Made by a program: the position numbers and the translations under genes. This document shows, in pieces, positions 1-9,716 of a stretch of DNA of 45,307 bases. Origin of the DNA: Lachnospiraceae bacterium. GTDB taxonomy: Bacteria; Bacillota; Clostridia; Lachnospirales; Lachnospiraceae. How positions within the stretch are numbered: the stretch's first letter is position 1; the number at the start of each line of letters is the position of its first letter. The notes below the pieces were generated by a model. That model was given only the letters and a program-made list of their open reading frames with translations. It was not told where the DNA came from and searched no databases. Where the stretch lies: the NCBI GenBank assembly GCA_022510705.1, contig JAFLSX010000015.1, positions 1-45,307 of the forward strand. The letters are read 5' to 3'.

Positions 1-980
1 TCTCCATGATGAACTACTATCTGCCTCTTAAGGGCATTGCTTCCATGCACTGCTCTGCTAACACTGATATGGACGGTAAGAATACTGCAATCTTCTTTGG
101 ACTTTCCGGAACCGGTAAGACCACCCTCTCAACCGATCCTAAGCGTCTGCTCATCGGCGATGACGAGCACGGCTGGGACGATGAAGGCGTGTTCAACTTT
201 GAGGGCGGCTGCTATGCTAAGGTTATCAACCTTGACAAGGAATCCGAGCCCGATATCTACAAGGCTATCAAGCGTGATGCGCTGCTTGAGAACGTAACTC
301 TGGATGCTAACGGTAAGATTGATTTCAACGATCAGAGCGTAACCGAGAACACCCGTGTATCCTATCCTATCAACCACATTGAGAAGATTGTTCAGCCTGT
401 TTCTGCAGGCCCTGCTGCAAAGAACGTAATCTTCCTCTCTGCGGATGCATTCGGTGTACTTCCTCCCGTATCCATCCTGACTCCCGAGCAGACCCAGTAC
501 TACTTCCTGTCCGGCTTTACTGCTAAGCTTGCCGGTACAGAGCGCGGTATTACCGAGCCTACTCCTACTTTCTCCGCTTGCTTCGGTCAGGCATTCTTAG
601 AGCTGCATCCTACCAAGTATGCTGAGGAGCTTGTAAAGAAGATGGAAGCTACCGGTGCTAAGGCATATCTGGTAAATACCGGCTGGAACGGAACCGGAAA
701 GAGAATTTCCATTAAGGATACCCGTGGTATCATTGATGCTATCTTAAACGGTGACATCGAGAAGGCACCTACCAAGAAGATTCCTCACTTCAACTTTGAG
801 GTTCCTACGGAGCTGCCCGGTGTAGATACCAACATTCTGGATCCTCGCAATACCTATGCTGATGCTTCCGAATGGGAGACAAAGGCTAAGGATCTGGCAC
901 AGAGATTCGTTAAGAACTTTGCAAAATATGAGGGTAACGATGCAGGTAAGGCTTTAGTATCTGCCGGTCCTCAGGTATAA
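1..980 (+). CDS. pckA: Phosphoenolpyruvate carboxykinase (ATP), C-terminal part
   Basis: The enzyme interconverts oxaloacetate and PEP with ATP/ADP in the cytoplasm. Fermenting anaerobes often run it toward oxaloacetate and ATP. The frame is open to the window edge (codons from base 3), so the first ATG seen at 6 is internal and roughly the first 200 residues are missing. The visible part carries hallmark motifs of the ATP-type family: [12 protein letters not shown], the P-loop [11 protein letters not shown], the metal and nucleotide motif [20 protein letters not shown], and RISIKDTR near the C-terminus. The end (SAGPQV) is at the normal family position. A strong terminator follows 24 bases after the stop. 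The identification rests on close motif agreement with the bacterial family and is near certain. Confidence 0.97.
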   Translation, partial: SMMNYYLPLKGIASMHCSANTDMDGKNTAIFFGLSGTGKTTLSTDPKRLLIGDDEHGWDDEGVFNFEGGCYAKVINLDKESEPDIYKAIKRDALLENVTLDANGKIDFNDQSVTENTRVSYPINHIEKIVQPVSAGPAAKNVIFLSADAFGVLPPVSILTPEQTQYYFLSGFTAKLAGTERGITEPTPTFSACFGQAFLELHPTKYAEELVKKMEATGAKAYLVNTGWNGTGKRISIKDTRGIIDAILNGDIEKAPTKKIPHFNFEVPTELPGVDTNILDPRNTYADASEWETKAKDLAQRFVKNFAKYEGNDAGKALVSAGPQV

Positions 981-1003
981 GCAGATTTTCGAGTAAAATA
1001 ATT

Positions 1004-1042
1004 ATCGGGTGTGAAGAAATAAAACTTCACACCCGATTTTTT
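1004..1042 (+). terminator. Rho-independent terminator of pckA
   Basis: A perfect 13-bp stem (ATCGGGTGTGAAG pairing with CTTCACACCCGAT), an 8-base loop and a T run at 1037-1042. It lies between the convergent pckA and SDR genes. The left flank is A-rich, so it may also act weakly on the minus strand. Confidence 0.93.
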
Positions 1043-1070
1043 ATATAAAGAGTTTTTATAATAATTATAC

Positions 1071-1805
1071 CTATTGCTCTTTCTCTGCTTTCACAACAGC
1101 CTCTTCCAGCGTAAGCCCGTAAAAGTTTCCGGCCGGAAAATATCTTCCCGATTTTTTATCATCCACAAAGGCACCTACCACAACGCCCGGTATTGCACTT
1201 TCAGGCGCATTAGGAGCATTTTCGCCGCCAAGGTCCGTCCTGCACCACCCCGGATCCGTAAGATTGATCATTACATTCGTTCCTTCATATTTAGACCCTA
1301 AATCAATCGTAACCTTATCCAGTGCTGCTTTGCTTGCCGAATACCCTGCCTGTTGAGGATCCAATGAGATTCCGCTTGTGGTATTTATAATTCTGCCAAA
1401 TCCTCTCTCTGCCATCTGCGGAATAAAATGATAGCAGATCATCATAGGCGCCATTGTATTAATCCTAAAACTTAACTCATAATCCGACATGGGAGTTTTG
1501 AGGAATTCGTTTCTATAAGCAATCTGCACACCTGCATTGTTAAATACAATGTCTATCTTTGTCCCTTGTGCATCTATAAAGGCCAGCATTTTTTCCACTG
1601 CAGAAAGGTCGGAAAGTTCAGCGGTGGCAATATAAGCCTCTACCCCTAATGCCAGAACCTCACTTAATACCTTTTCACAATGCTCCGCCTTACGACTGTG
1701 CAGAACCAGATTACAGCCACGCTTCGCCATGAAAAGAGCGGTCAGATATCCTATTCCCCTGCTCGCGCCTGTTATGAGCGCCCATTTTCCTTTCACATCT
1801 ACCAT
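1071..1805 (-). CDS. SDR family NAD(P)-dependent oxidoreductase
   Basis: A 244-residue classical short-chain dehydrogenase/reductase. Visible motifs are the Rossmann cofactor loop TGASRGIG (12-19), the NNAG structural motif (89-92), a conserved Asn at 116, and the catalytic Ser143/144-Tyr155-Lys159 set within YSASK. Length is normal for the family. The substrate cannot be told from sequence. Arg38 after the second beta strand hints at NADP(H) preference (inference). The start at 1805 has AGGAGG 9 bases upstream. It lies 55 bases downstream of the GGDEF-EAL gene on the same strand with no terminator between, so read-through from that transcript is likely, but no functional link is evident. Confidence 0.9.
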   Translation of the reverse strand: MVDVKGKWALITGASRGIGYLTALFMAKRGCNLVLHSRKAEHCEKVLSEVLALGVEAYIATAELSDLSAVEKMLAFIDAQGTKIDIVFNNAGVQIAYRNEFLKTPMSDYELSFRINTMAPMMICYHFIPQMAERGFGRIINTTSGISLDPQQAGYSASKAALDKVTIDLGSKYEGTNVMINLTDPGWCRTDLGGENAPNAPESAIPGVVVGAFVDDKKSGRYFPAGNFYGLTLEEAVVKAEKEQ

Positions 1806-1860
1806 GATTCATAACCTCCTATTTACAAAAAATGCTATCTATTAGTGTACTTCCTGAGGG

Positions 1861-4800
1861 TTAGATGAAATACATCGGACTGCTGACCGGATTTGACTGA
1901 TGCTGCTGTCTTATCATCTCCACAACCTCCGGTGCAAGTGGCTGGGGTTCAAATAAAGGACGGCTGAAATAATATCCCTGTAACAAATCCACATCACATG
2001 AAATAACAGTTTTTAACTCTTCTTCTGTTTCCACACCTTCTGCCAGCACCAGAATCCCTTTTGTCCGCGCCAGTTTGACCAAGCTGTTGATAATGGTACG
2101 CCGGCTTATATCCTTGTCGCAGCCACTGATGATGGAGCGGTCAATTTTGATAATATTAGGTTGCAGAGTGATCACGGCATATTCGCTGTTGTAACCGGTA
2201 CCGAAATCGTCCAGCGCAATCAGTGCATTCCACTTTTTCATGCGTCGCATCTTGCGTATATTATATTCTTCTTTTACATTCTCAGTCTCCAAAATCTCCA
2301 AAACGATCTTATCCAAAAGATGATGGTATGTATTCTCCAGGAAATCCGCATCTGCAGGATCCATCACACTGTTTGCAATGGAATTGATGAAAATTCGGGC
2401 ACCTTTGTCAATGTGTCCAGCGTCAATCTGAACCTGAAAATCCTCCAATGCTTTTGTCCAAGTCAATAACTCGATTTCATTGAGTTTTGCGCCGGTTTTC
2501 GCAACCCGCAAAAGTTCTAACGGAGACTGAAAAACTGAGGACTGGGGCCGCATTAAAGCTTCATAGCCGTAAACAACTCCTGTCCTTGCGGAAATAATGC
2601 TCTGGAATGCATACTTTACACCGCACTCATCAATAATGCGATTCACTTCCTCCACACCGGTAATCAGTACAGCATCCCTGTCATAGGCATTCCTGTCAAA
2701 CTCCGCAAGTGCCCCCTTGGTGGAATGCTTGATCGTATACATTGCAAAATCCGCATATTTCATCAGCATCTCATGGGTCTGTGCATCATCAGGATACCAA
2801 GAAACACCTCCGCTTGCGCGGATTTTGAAATGTGTGCCGTCCGCAAGCAGGCAATAACTCGCTCTCAGATTCTCCCGTACTTCATTAATGATCCTCCAAA
2901 TCTCCTCTTTAGAAGAAAATCCCGGCAGGCAGATGCTGAACTCATCTCCCGAAAGTCTGGCGACAATACCTCCGTAATTAAGGAACTTCTTGAGTGTTGT
3001 TGCAGCCGTCCTTATGTAGTCATCTCCAAAATCATGCCCATAAGTATCATTCACATACTTGAGATTGTCCAAATCCACCATAATGAATGCTGTAATCTTT
3101 AGGTCATCCTCATTCAAAAAGAGCTTCTCAAGACGCTGGTAATAGGCACGGCGGTTCAACAGTCCGGTAGCGCTGTCATAATCCCTCTCATACTCAATTC
3201 TCTTCTTTTCCATCATGACACCGGTAATATCCTGTAAAACACCGATGCTCTTCTTTTTGGTATGTACTAAATTGAGCCGCATCCAGGTCACACTTCCGTC
3301 TTCCTGGATAATACTGTATTCTTTGTTATAGCTCGTCTGTATTTCATCAGGAGTCCATGCCAGACATTCAATGACCGCCTGCCTGGTTTCCGCAGAAATC
3401 ATATTGTCTAAAAACTCCTGGCGGCTCATCATCACATCCTCATCCTGGTCCATCTTAAACTGTAATAACTTGAGGAAGCCCTGCCCCACAAACACACGGT
3501 CATCCGCATGGTCATACATAAAAGTACCCAGCCCTATATCGGCAATACGTATCATTTGAGAGACTTGAGAGGAAAAATCCTGTACATTGATCTGTAACTG
3601 CGTAATCTCATCCATCATCCTGTCAATTTCATAGATATTGGACGGCTCAAAACGAATGATCTGACCGTATTCCTGATTGGTACTCATGGTTTTAATTGCC
3701 GAGGCAATCGGTTTTACAACCTCTCTACAGCTCAAGATCACAACCGCTATACTCACAGTTATCGAAACCACCGCCGAAATAATCAGTACATTGATCAAAT
3801 TTGTCAGCGGGCTGAGCACGCTCTTTCGGTCTGCTATGGAGATCAATGCCCAGTGCTCGTTATAATATGGGCTTTCCAGATTGTACAGACTCATGTACTG
3901 TATACTGCCTGCCAGATCATAATCCGATGACAGTGAAAAAGAACTGACTTTTTCATTCAGAATACCGGAAATCTGTATCTTGTCCGTATTGCCCACAAAG
4001 CGATTGAATACAGCTCCTGAATGTGTAATGATATCAAACTCTCTGCCTACTTTTTGGCGCCCCAATACATAACAAGCGTTTACACCGGTAAAATCACTGG
4101 TGGGAATCTTCGCTAAAATAACATTTTCCGTCAGCTCGATACCCAGAACGCCATATACCGTTCCGTCATCTGTAATGAGCGGTACTGTATATTTCATACT
4201 CGGGGATGCACCGGAGGATGGCTTTGAAAACCCACTCCAATAGCCAAGATTCATCAGTGACATCCTATTGTTGTTCTGTGCGGTCTGCATGGTTGTATAG
4301 TAGTAATCAAAGTTCTCATCATTTTCCGGATCCGGCTCAAAATAAAGTGACCATCCGGAATCCAGCGTAATGCCATATGTTTGTGAAATGGCAGAAAAAC
4401 CCATTTCCATAAGCAAATCTTCATATCCGGCATCCGTCGTTGTATCGAGATCACGCAAATGCAGTGCAGCTTTAGCCTCTCTGCCATCATCCCCCTGATA
4501 CAAGGTCCCTGTATCCAGAATCAGATAAACACCGTTTGCCCTGCAGCTGCGCAGTAAACCGACCAGATTGTCTACCGAGGACTCCATAATAAGACGGTTC
4601 AGCTTCTTGTCCGTCTGCAGATCGGCAATTGACACCCCCTGCTCCTCAAGCAGGTCGGAAATCTGCGTATTGATCTTTCTTGCAGTGTCCTGTACCAAAG
4701 GCATTTTCTGCTGTAATTCACTTTCAATATAATTCTTACGGTTCTGTGTTTTTTCTATAAGTATATTATAAGCATACTTTTCTACATAGGAGAATTCTCC

Positions 4801-4932
4801 TCCCAGGACCATAATGGCAAAAAAAGTAACCAGCTGAAGTACTACCACCAACAACATGGGAATCATCAGCCGAACGATCAGCCTGGACTTTTTTCTCTCC
4901 TTTTTCAGGGGTGCATTTACACCTTTTGCCAT
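1861..4932 (-). CDS. Membrane receptor with extracellular sensor, PAS-like, GGDEF and EAL domains
   Basis: A 1023-residue cyclic-di-GMP turnover protein. A membrane segment at about 19-43 is followed by a large extracellular region (about 45-370) of Cache-like type. A second membrane segment lies at about 375-400, then a linker, a PAS-like domain (about 460-570), GGDEF (about 580-740) and EAL (about 755-1005). The GGDEF signature reads SGDEF (661-665), a first-position variant that can still be active in other proteins. The EAL domain keeps E791-A-L and the DDFGTGYNS motif (from 908), so phosphodiesterase activity is expected. A GGGAGG ribosome site precedes the ATG. It starts 18 bases after the stop of a solute-binding lipoprotein gene, which suggests that protein delivers ligand to the extracellular domain (inference). 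Confidence 0.92.
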   Translation of the reverse strand: MAKGVNAPLKKERKKSRLIVRLMIPMLLVVVLQLVTFFAIMVLGGEFSYVEKYAYNILIEKTQNRKNYIESELQQKMPLVQDTARKINTQISDLLEEQGVSIADLQTDKKLNRLIMESSVDNLVGLLRSCRANGVYLILDTGTLYQGDDGREAKAALHLRDLDTTTDAGYEDLLMEMGFSAISQTYGITLDSGWSLYFEPDPENDENFDYYYTTMQTAQNNNRMSLMNLGYWSGFSKPSSGASPSMKYTVPLITDDGTVYGVLGIELTENVILAKIPTSDFTGVNACYVLGRQKVGREFDIITHSGAVFNRFVGNTDKIQISGILNEKVSSFSLSSDYDLAGSIQYMSLYNLESPYYNEHWALISIADRKSVLSPLTNLINVLIISAVVSITVSIAVVILSCREVVKPIASAIKTMSTNQEYGQIIRFEPSNIYEIDRMMDEITQLQINVQDFSSQVSQMIRIADIGLGTFMYDHADDRVFVGQGFLKLLQFKMDQDEDVMMSRQEFLDNMISAETRQAVIECLAWTPDEIQTSYNKEYSIIQEDGSVTWMRLNLVHTKKKSIGVLQDITGVMMEKKRIEYERDYDSATGLLNRRAYYQRLEKLFLNEDDLKITAFIMVDLDNLKYVNDTYGHDFGDDYIRTAATTLKKFLNYGGIVARLSGDEFSICLPGFSSKEEIWRIINEVRENLRASYCLLADGTHFKIRASGGVSWYPDDAQTHEMLMKYADFAMYTIKHSTKGALAEFDRNAYDRDAVLITGVEEVNRIIDECGVKYAFQSIISARTGVVYGYEALMRPQSSVFQSPLELLRVAKTGAKLNEIELLTWTKALEDFQVQIDAGHIDKGARIFINSIANSVMDPADADFLENTYHHLLDKIVLEILETENVKEEYNIRKMRRMKKWNALIALDDFGTGYNSEYAVITLQPNIIKIDRSIISGCDKDISRRTIINSLVKLARTKGILVLAEGVETEEELKTVISCDVDLLQGYYFSRPLFEPQPLAPEVVEMIRQQHQSNPVSSPMYFI

Positions 4933-4950
4933 CTGTAATTCCTCCCAGCA

Positions 4951-6408
4951 TTAATTGCCGACTGCTGCCTCTAAGCCCGAAACAAAGCCCGCATACCAAG
5001 CTTCAAAGGCTGCGTCTGAAGTATATTCCGCAAGAGCATCTTCCCGGCTTTCGCCTTCTGCAATTCTTAAAGACGCCTCATCATGCGCCGCCTGTGCGGT
5101 GTCCTGAATATAAGCACCAAGGAAATCCCTTACCTCTGCAGACCTAGCAAAAGGATCTGCCGTATACAGTTGATAGCTATCAATTTCAGATACGGCCACC
5201 TCCATCGTATAAAACAGTGCGTCAGCCGCCGTATTTCCTTCTGCTTCAAAACTGGCTGAAATAGCGGAAAAATCATTGGCTTCTTTCTTCACCGGAAGAT
5301 AACCAGAACCGACTGAAAATTTAATACTACGTTCTTTTTCAGTAAACCATTTCAAAAACACAGCGCAGGCATATTCCGTTTTCTCATCCGATTTAACAAC
5401 TACCATTCCCGCACCCTGCTGTACTACATAGGGGTCAGTACCTGCAAAATTAGGCACAGGCAGTACAATCCCTTCGATGGGATAGATCGTTTCATCATTC
5501 AATGTCACAGACTCCGGAAAATATGCCGCACCGGTAGTAGAGCAGACCATTGCGATAATGGCGCCAATCTTGGCATCATCACTTCTGTAACGGGCGCTCT
5601 GATAATAGTACCCCTTGACATAGGGCACATAATAGCAATCCCATAACCGTCTGATCACTTCTTTATCCGTCTGCATAGCTGCTTCACCGTTTTGAATAGT
5701 AAAATATTCCAAACCGAGCTGCTTTGCACCGACCACCATATAATTTGCTATAGAATCCCGGCCAAAGAATGCCTTGCCGTCATCCGGTATATCCGGCGTC
5801 ATGGCATCGGTATACACATAATACTTTTCTGCGATTTCCGCAAGACTCTCCCAAGTGGAGAGATCCTCAAACGTTATGCCTTCCGCATCAGCAAAGGCCT
5901 GCCAGTCCGTCAGGTTTAACATCATAACTTCCGTACTTTTTGCAATCGGAAAAATCTTTAAACCGTTTTCAGCACCAAGATTTCCTTCATCAAGATAGCC
6001 TTCCACATATTCAGCCAGCTCTTCCTCAGTGAAATACTCTGATAAATCCACAACGCATCCCATCTGGTCAGCAATGTATGCTGTTTCCGCATAGGCGCCA
6101 AACATATTCGGTGCCGGTTCAGCGCCCACATCCCCCCGCAAAGAGGCCAGAGCACTATCGGCAAGGTCATTGACTCCGCCCATGCTGCGTGCTTCTACCA
6201 CAATTCCCTGTTTTTGTCCGACTGTCTCATTGAACTCTCGAATCAAGTCATCAAATTTTTCCTGCTGTACACCGTTGTAATAATGCCAGATGGTGACAGT
6301 GGTCGGGTTCTTGGGATCCAAACCATATTTCTTTTCCCCACAACCGCACAACAGCGTAGCTGCCATACTAAAAGCAACCGCTATAGATAATATTTTTTTC
6401 ATTATCAT
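4951..6408 (-). CDS. Extracellular solute-binding lipoprotein (family 1-like)
   Basis: A 485-residue lipoprotein. The signal sequence starts MIMKKILS and the lipobox is LCG before Cys23. The body resembles ABC-transporter sugar-binding proteins (family 1), with an early VTIWHYYNG strand and an FNE-type helix. No permease or ATPase gene is adjacent; instead the next gene in the operon is the GGDEF-EAL receptor. It may therefore be a dedicated sensory binding protein, as NspS is for MbaA in Vibrio, rather than a transporter part (inference). Start: the ATG at 6408 follows AGGGGAG by 7 bases, while a second ATG two codons later is less well spaced. The ligand is not predictable. A good promoter lies just upstream. 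Confidence 0.9.
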   Translation of the reverse strand: MIMKKILSIAVAFSMAATLLCGCGEKKYGLDPKNPTTVTIWHYYNGVQQEKFDDLIREFNETVGQKQGIVVEARSMGGVNDLADSALASLRGDVGAEPAPNMFGAYAETAYIADQMGCVVDLSEYFTEEELAEYVEGYLDEGNLGAENGLKIFPIAKSTEVMMLNLTDWQAFADAEGITFEDLSTWESLAEIAEKYYVYTDAMTPDIPDDGKAFFGRDSIANYMVVGAKQLGLEYFTIQNGEAAMQTDKEVIRRLWDCYYVPYVKGYYYQSARYRSDDAKIGAIIAMVCSTTGAAYFPESVTLNDETIYPIEGIVLPVPNFAGTDPYVVQQGAGMVVVKSDEKTEYACAVFLKWFTEKERSIKFSVGSGYLPVKKEANDFSAISASFEAEGNTAADALFYTMEVAVSEIDSYQLYTADPFARSAEVRDFLGAYIQDTAQAAHDEASLRIAEGESREDALAEYTSDAAFEAWYAGFVSGLEAAVGN

Positions 6409-6472
6409 TATTCTACTCCCCTTGACACAGAAAACAGCAATCGAAAATACACCTATTATATTCTATTGTTGT

Positions 6473-6501
6473 ATTATACAAGATTCTGTCAGCTCTTGCA
6501 A
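6473..6501 (-). promoter_or_regulatory. Promoter for the binding-protein/GGDEF-EAL unit
   Basis: On the minus strand: -35 TTGCAA (6501-6496), 17-base spacer, -10 TATAAT (6478-6473). It lies about 65 bases upstream of the lipoprotein ATG. A second TATAAT-like box occurs at 6460-6455 without an evident -35. Confidence 0.75.
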
Positions 6502-6543
6502 GAAAACGGTGACATTTTCCATTCGTCATGCAGCTGTTTACAG

Positions 6544-7971
6544 CTAGTACTTTTCCGTCACAATTCCATGGTCATCTATCACTGCTTTGGGAGAAAGAGT
6601 CCGAAGATAATCGTAAAATTTTGTCTGTCCCGATTCATCGCTGATATAATGGGTCTCATATCCTTTTTGAATACACGGAAGTACAGACAATTCTGCGAAG
6701 CCGTCTATTGTAATCTTTAAAGTTACTATAGTAGTATATTTCGTCTCCCTATTGAACCAGAAATCTCCCAAACTGTATACTACGGGTTTCCCGTCTACAT
6801 ATTCGATTCCCTGCAGCACATGCGGATGGGAGCCGATGATCGCATCCGCACCTGAAGTAAAAAATTCCTCTGCTATTTCTGTTTGGTATGTTTCATAATA
6901 CTTTGAATCTTCCGTTCCCCAATGAACATACGCTATCAGATAGTCGCATTGTCCGGAAGCTTCTTTAATGATATTGTTCATCATTTCCGTATCGTACATT
7001 CTCACAACACCCGGAGAGTTTTCTCCCGCCTCCGGCGTAAATATATATTTTTCCGAACGATTTGCGGACACAAAACCGATTTTGATACCGCCTGCCACAA
7101 AATATACCGGTCTGGATGCTTCCTCCATATCCGCTCCCGCACCCACATACGGCAGATCAGCCTGTTTTAATGCCTCCAAAGTATCATAAAAGGCATCCGC
7201 ACCAAAATCATAAATATGATTATTTGCCAGTGACACAATATCAATGCCCATTTGCTGCAGAATGATCTCTCTTTCGGGATCCGCCCGAAAGGTATAATAT
7301 TTCCCTTCCAGCGCCGTACCTCTTGTACTGACCGGATATTCGTGATTTATCATGCTGATATCCGCCTTGTTAAGCCTGTCCATGATCTCCTCTGACAAGC
7401 ACAAAGTAATATCACCGCCCAATGCATCATAGTGATCTATGACATAACCGTCCTCTGTAAGACAGATATCTCCCGCAAATGCCAGATCTACCATAGAGCC
7501 TTCCGTCTCTCTGATATAAATGCCATGCGCCGCAGCCGTATTCTCATCCTCCAAGTAACCCAAACTGGTATCCCACAGGACATATAAGGATTTGCCAGTT
7601 ACATCGTAGAGCTGTCTGTTTATATTCTCCGAAACATTTATTGTCTCCAGGAGTTCGATGCCATATGAATCTAACAGCCACTCCACAAAGTCCATCTTTT
7701 CCTCTTCACTTTTTTCTATGGGAAGGTTTTCTGTAAGAGACACCACAAATTCTGCGCGCCTCTGCTCCTGTCTTAGATTCTCCTGCTCCGGACTTTCCTG
7801 TACAGTACTCTCCTGCCTTGTACTGTCCGCTGCCAGCGCCCCTTCTACAGCATCTGCCTGTACCAGACCTTCCTGCGGTGACTCTTCACCACCATTCAAA
7901 AAGCCTCCGCATGCCTCCAGATACAAAGAAAACGCTATGAATATTATCAGATAAACTGTCTTTCTTCTCAC
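6544..7971 (-). CDS. CapA family lipoprotein (metallophosphatase-like fold)
   Basis: 475 residues. The N-terminus is a signal sequence with a possible lipobox (YLEAC, Cys21), then a low-complexity Glu/Gln/Ser linker to about residue 65. The C-terminal two thirds is the CapA/PgsA domain, with motifs FAGDICL, NHEYP, SLANNHIYDFG, IGSHPHVLQ and SLGDFWFN, typical of the poly-gamma-glutamate capsule protein CapA. No capB/capC genes are nearby, so the capsule role is unproven. Stand-alone CapA-like lipoproteins are common in Clostridia and their substrate is unknown. The start is GTG at 7971 with GGGGAG 5 bases before it. It follows ptsI by 28 bases with no terminator, so the two are probably co-transcribed. 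Confidence 0.88.
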   Translation of the reverse strand: MRRKTVYLIIFIAFSLYLEACGGFLNGGEESPQEGLVQADAVEGALAADSTRQESTVQESPEQENLRQEQRRAEFVVSLTENLPIEKSEEEKMDFVEWLLDSYGIELLETINVSENINRQLYDVTGKSLYVLWDTSLGYLEDENTAAAHGIYIRETEGSMVDLAFAGDICLTEDGYVIDHYDALGGDITLCLSEEIMDRLNKADISMINHEYPVSTRGTALEGKYYTFRADPEREIILQQMGIDIVSLANNHIYDFGADAFYDTLEALKQADLPYVGAGADMEEASRPVYFVAGGIKIGFVSANRSEKYIFTPEAGENSPGVVRMYDTEMMNNIIKEASGQCDYLIAYVHWGTEDSKYYETYQTEIAEEFFTSGADAIIGSHPHVLQGIEYVDGKPVVYSLGDFWFNRETKYTTIVTLKITIDGFAELSVLPCIQKGYETHYISDESGQTKFYDYLRTLSPKAVIDDHGIVTEKY

Positions 7972-7999
7972 ATTAACTCCCCTCTGCTATGTACGTACT

Positions 8000-9613
8000 T
8001 TATTCTGCTTCTCTCACTGCTTTGCGCACGGGAAGGATACAGCCCGGCGATACTGACAGTTCATCCAATCCCATCTTTAAAAAAGTTTCCGTAAGTGTCA
8101 AATCCGCACCCAGTTCTCCACAGATACCTACCTCAATTCCCTCTTTGTGGGCATTATCTACAATCATTTGAATCAACCGCAGAACTGCCGGATGATAGGC
8201 ATCATAGAACGGATCCAATTTTGCATTCTGACGGTCTATTGCCAAAGTATACTGCGTCAGGTCATTTGTCCCGATACTAAAGAAGTCCACTTCTCTCGCC
8301 AGCACATCACTCATGAGCGCTGCTGCAGGAGTCTCTATCATGATTCCCTCTTTGACTTCGCCAATCTTATATCCTTCCGTAATCAGTTCTGCCTTCACTG
8401 ACTCGGAAATTTCCTTAATCTGCTGCACTTCATCAGTAGAGATGATCATCGGATACAGAATAGAAAGATTGCCATATGCACTTGCGCGATACAGCGCACG
8501 CAGCTGTGTCTTAAAAATCTCCGGCCTGGTTAGACAGATGCGAATCGCACGATAACCCAACGCAGGGTTATCCTCTTTATCCAAAGCAAAATAGTCTGCC
8601 TGTTTATCGGCACCAATATCCAATGTGCGGATAATGACCTTTTTGTCTCCCATAGTTTCTAAGACTTGCTTATAGGTCCTAAACTGTTCTTCCTCTGTAG
8701 GATAGCGATCAAATTCCCAATACAGGAACTCTGTCCGAAACAGCCCAATTCCCCCTGCATCATTCTCAAGAACCGACGGTAAGTCATCCAGATTACCGAT
8801 ATTTGCATACAAGCGAATACGCTTTCCGGATTTTGTTACATTCTCCCGCCCTTTCATATCCTGAAGCAGCTTTTTCTGCTCATCCTCCGCTTCCTTTTTC
8901 TTAAGGTAACTCTCTAACACCGGCGTTTCGGGATCAATGATCATTTTCCCTTTATACCCGTCTATAATACCCACTTTTCCATTCCAACTCTCATCAATAT
9001 CCACACCGACCAGTGCAGGTATTCCCATTGTCCTGGCTAAAATAGCCGTATGTGAATTAGCAGAACCCAGACGAGTGGCAAACGCAAGCAGCTTACTTTT
9101 ATCCATCTGAACCGTCTCACTGGGTGACAAATCTTCTGCCACAATAATAACCGGCTCATCCTTCATATTACTATTATTCTCACCGCCACACAAAATTGTG
9201 ACCACACGTTTTGTAATGTCTTTGACATCTGCTGCACGGGCTCTAAGATACTCATCGTCCATATTAGCAAACATCTTTGCCAAATCATCCCCGGTAGATG
9301 CAGCGGCATACTCCGCATTTATGCCCTGCGTGGCAATGATTTTATGCACGGACTCATTATAATCGGTATCTTCCAGCATCATGGCATGTACATTGAAAAT
9401 CTCTGCATTTACTTCTCCAACCTCATTCAACGCCTTTTCATATAAAGCAGTCAGCTGCTTTATTGCTTCTTCTTTTGCTGCTTCATATCTGGCAATCTCA
9501 GCTTCTGAATCAGCCACCTTAACGCGTATGATCTGATGATCTGTTTTCACATAAAACTGGATTTTTCCAATAGCTATGCCATCAAAAATCTTTTTTCCAC
9601 TTTTTTCTACCAC
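8000..9613 (-). CDS. ptsI: PTS enzyme I (phosphoenolpyruvate-protein phosphotransferase)
   Basis: 537 residues. It transfers phosphate from PEP to HPr, the first step of the sugar phosphotransferase system. The N-terminal HPr-binding and phosphohistidine domain carries SHTAILARTMGIPALVG with the phospho-acceptor His188. The C-terminal PEP-binding barrel shows FRTEFLY, LGYRAIR, FFSIGTNDLTQY and the catalytic-Cys segment GICGELGAD. Length is slightly under that of B. subtilis EI, but both ends look complete. The start is GTG at 9613, preceded by GGAGG with a 6-base spacer. Unusually, no ptsH (HPr) gene is adjacent; the neighbour downstream is the CapA-like gene. A strong terminator separates it from the TM2 gene upstream, and I could not identify a clear promoter. 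Confidence 0.96.
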   Translation of the reverse strand: MVEKSGKKIFDGIAIGKIQFYVKTDHQIIRVKVADSEAEIARYEAAKEEAIKQLTALYEKALNEVGEVNAEIFNVHAMMLEDTDYNESVHKIIATQGINAEYAAASTGDDLAKMFANMDDEYLRARAADVKDITKRVVTILCGGENNSNMKDEPVIIVAEDLSPSETVQMDKSKLLAFATRLGSANSHTAILARTMGIPALVGVDIDESWNGKVGIIDGYKGKMIIDPETPVLESYLKKKEAEDEQKKLLQDMKGRENVTKSGKRIRLYANIGNLDDLPSVLENDAGGIGLFRTEFLYWEFDRYPTEEEQFRTYKQVLETMGDKKVIIRTLDIGADKQADYFALDKEDNPALGYRAIRICLTRPEIFKTQLRALYRASAYGNLSILYPMIISTDEVQQIKEISESVKAELITEGYKIGEVKEGIMIETPAAALMSDVLAREVDFFSIGTNDLTQYTLAIDRQNAKLDPFYDAYHPAVLRLIQMIVDNAHKEGIEVGICGELGADLTLTETFLKMGLDELSVSPGCILPVRKAVREAE

Positions 9614-9664
9614 TGTTTTCCTCCAAATTACCGATCATTCTTCCGAGTCGGACTTATGCCTTTA

Positions 9665-9702
9665 CGCAAAAAAACAAAGCCGAAAAATTTCGGCTTTGTT
9701 TG
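9665..9702 (-). terminator. Rho-independent terminator after the TM2 gene
   Basis: A near-perfect inverted repeat (9672-9685 with 9688-9701, core AAAGCCGAAA/TTTCGGCTTT), followed on the minus strand by a run of seven T. It sits 15 bases downstream of the TM2 gene stop and upstream of ptsI. Confidence 0.9.
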
Positions 9703-9716
9703 AATCACCGTATCAG

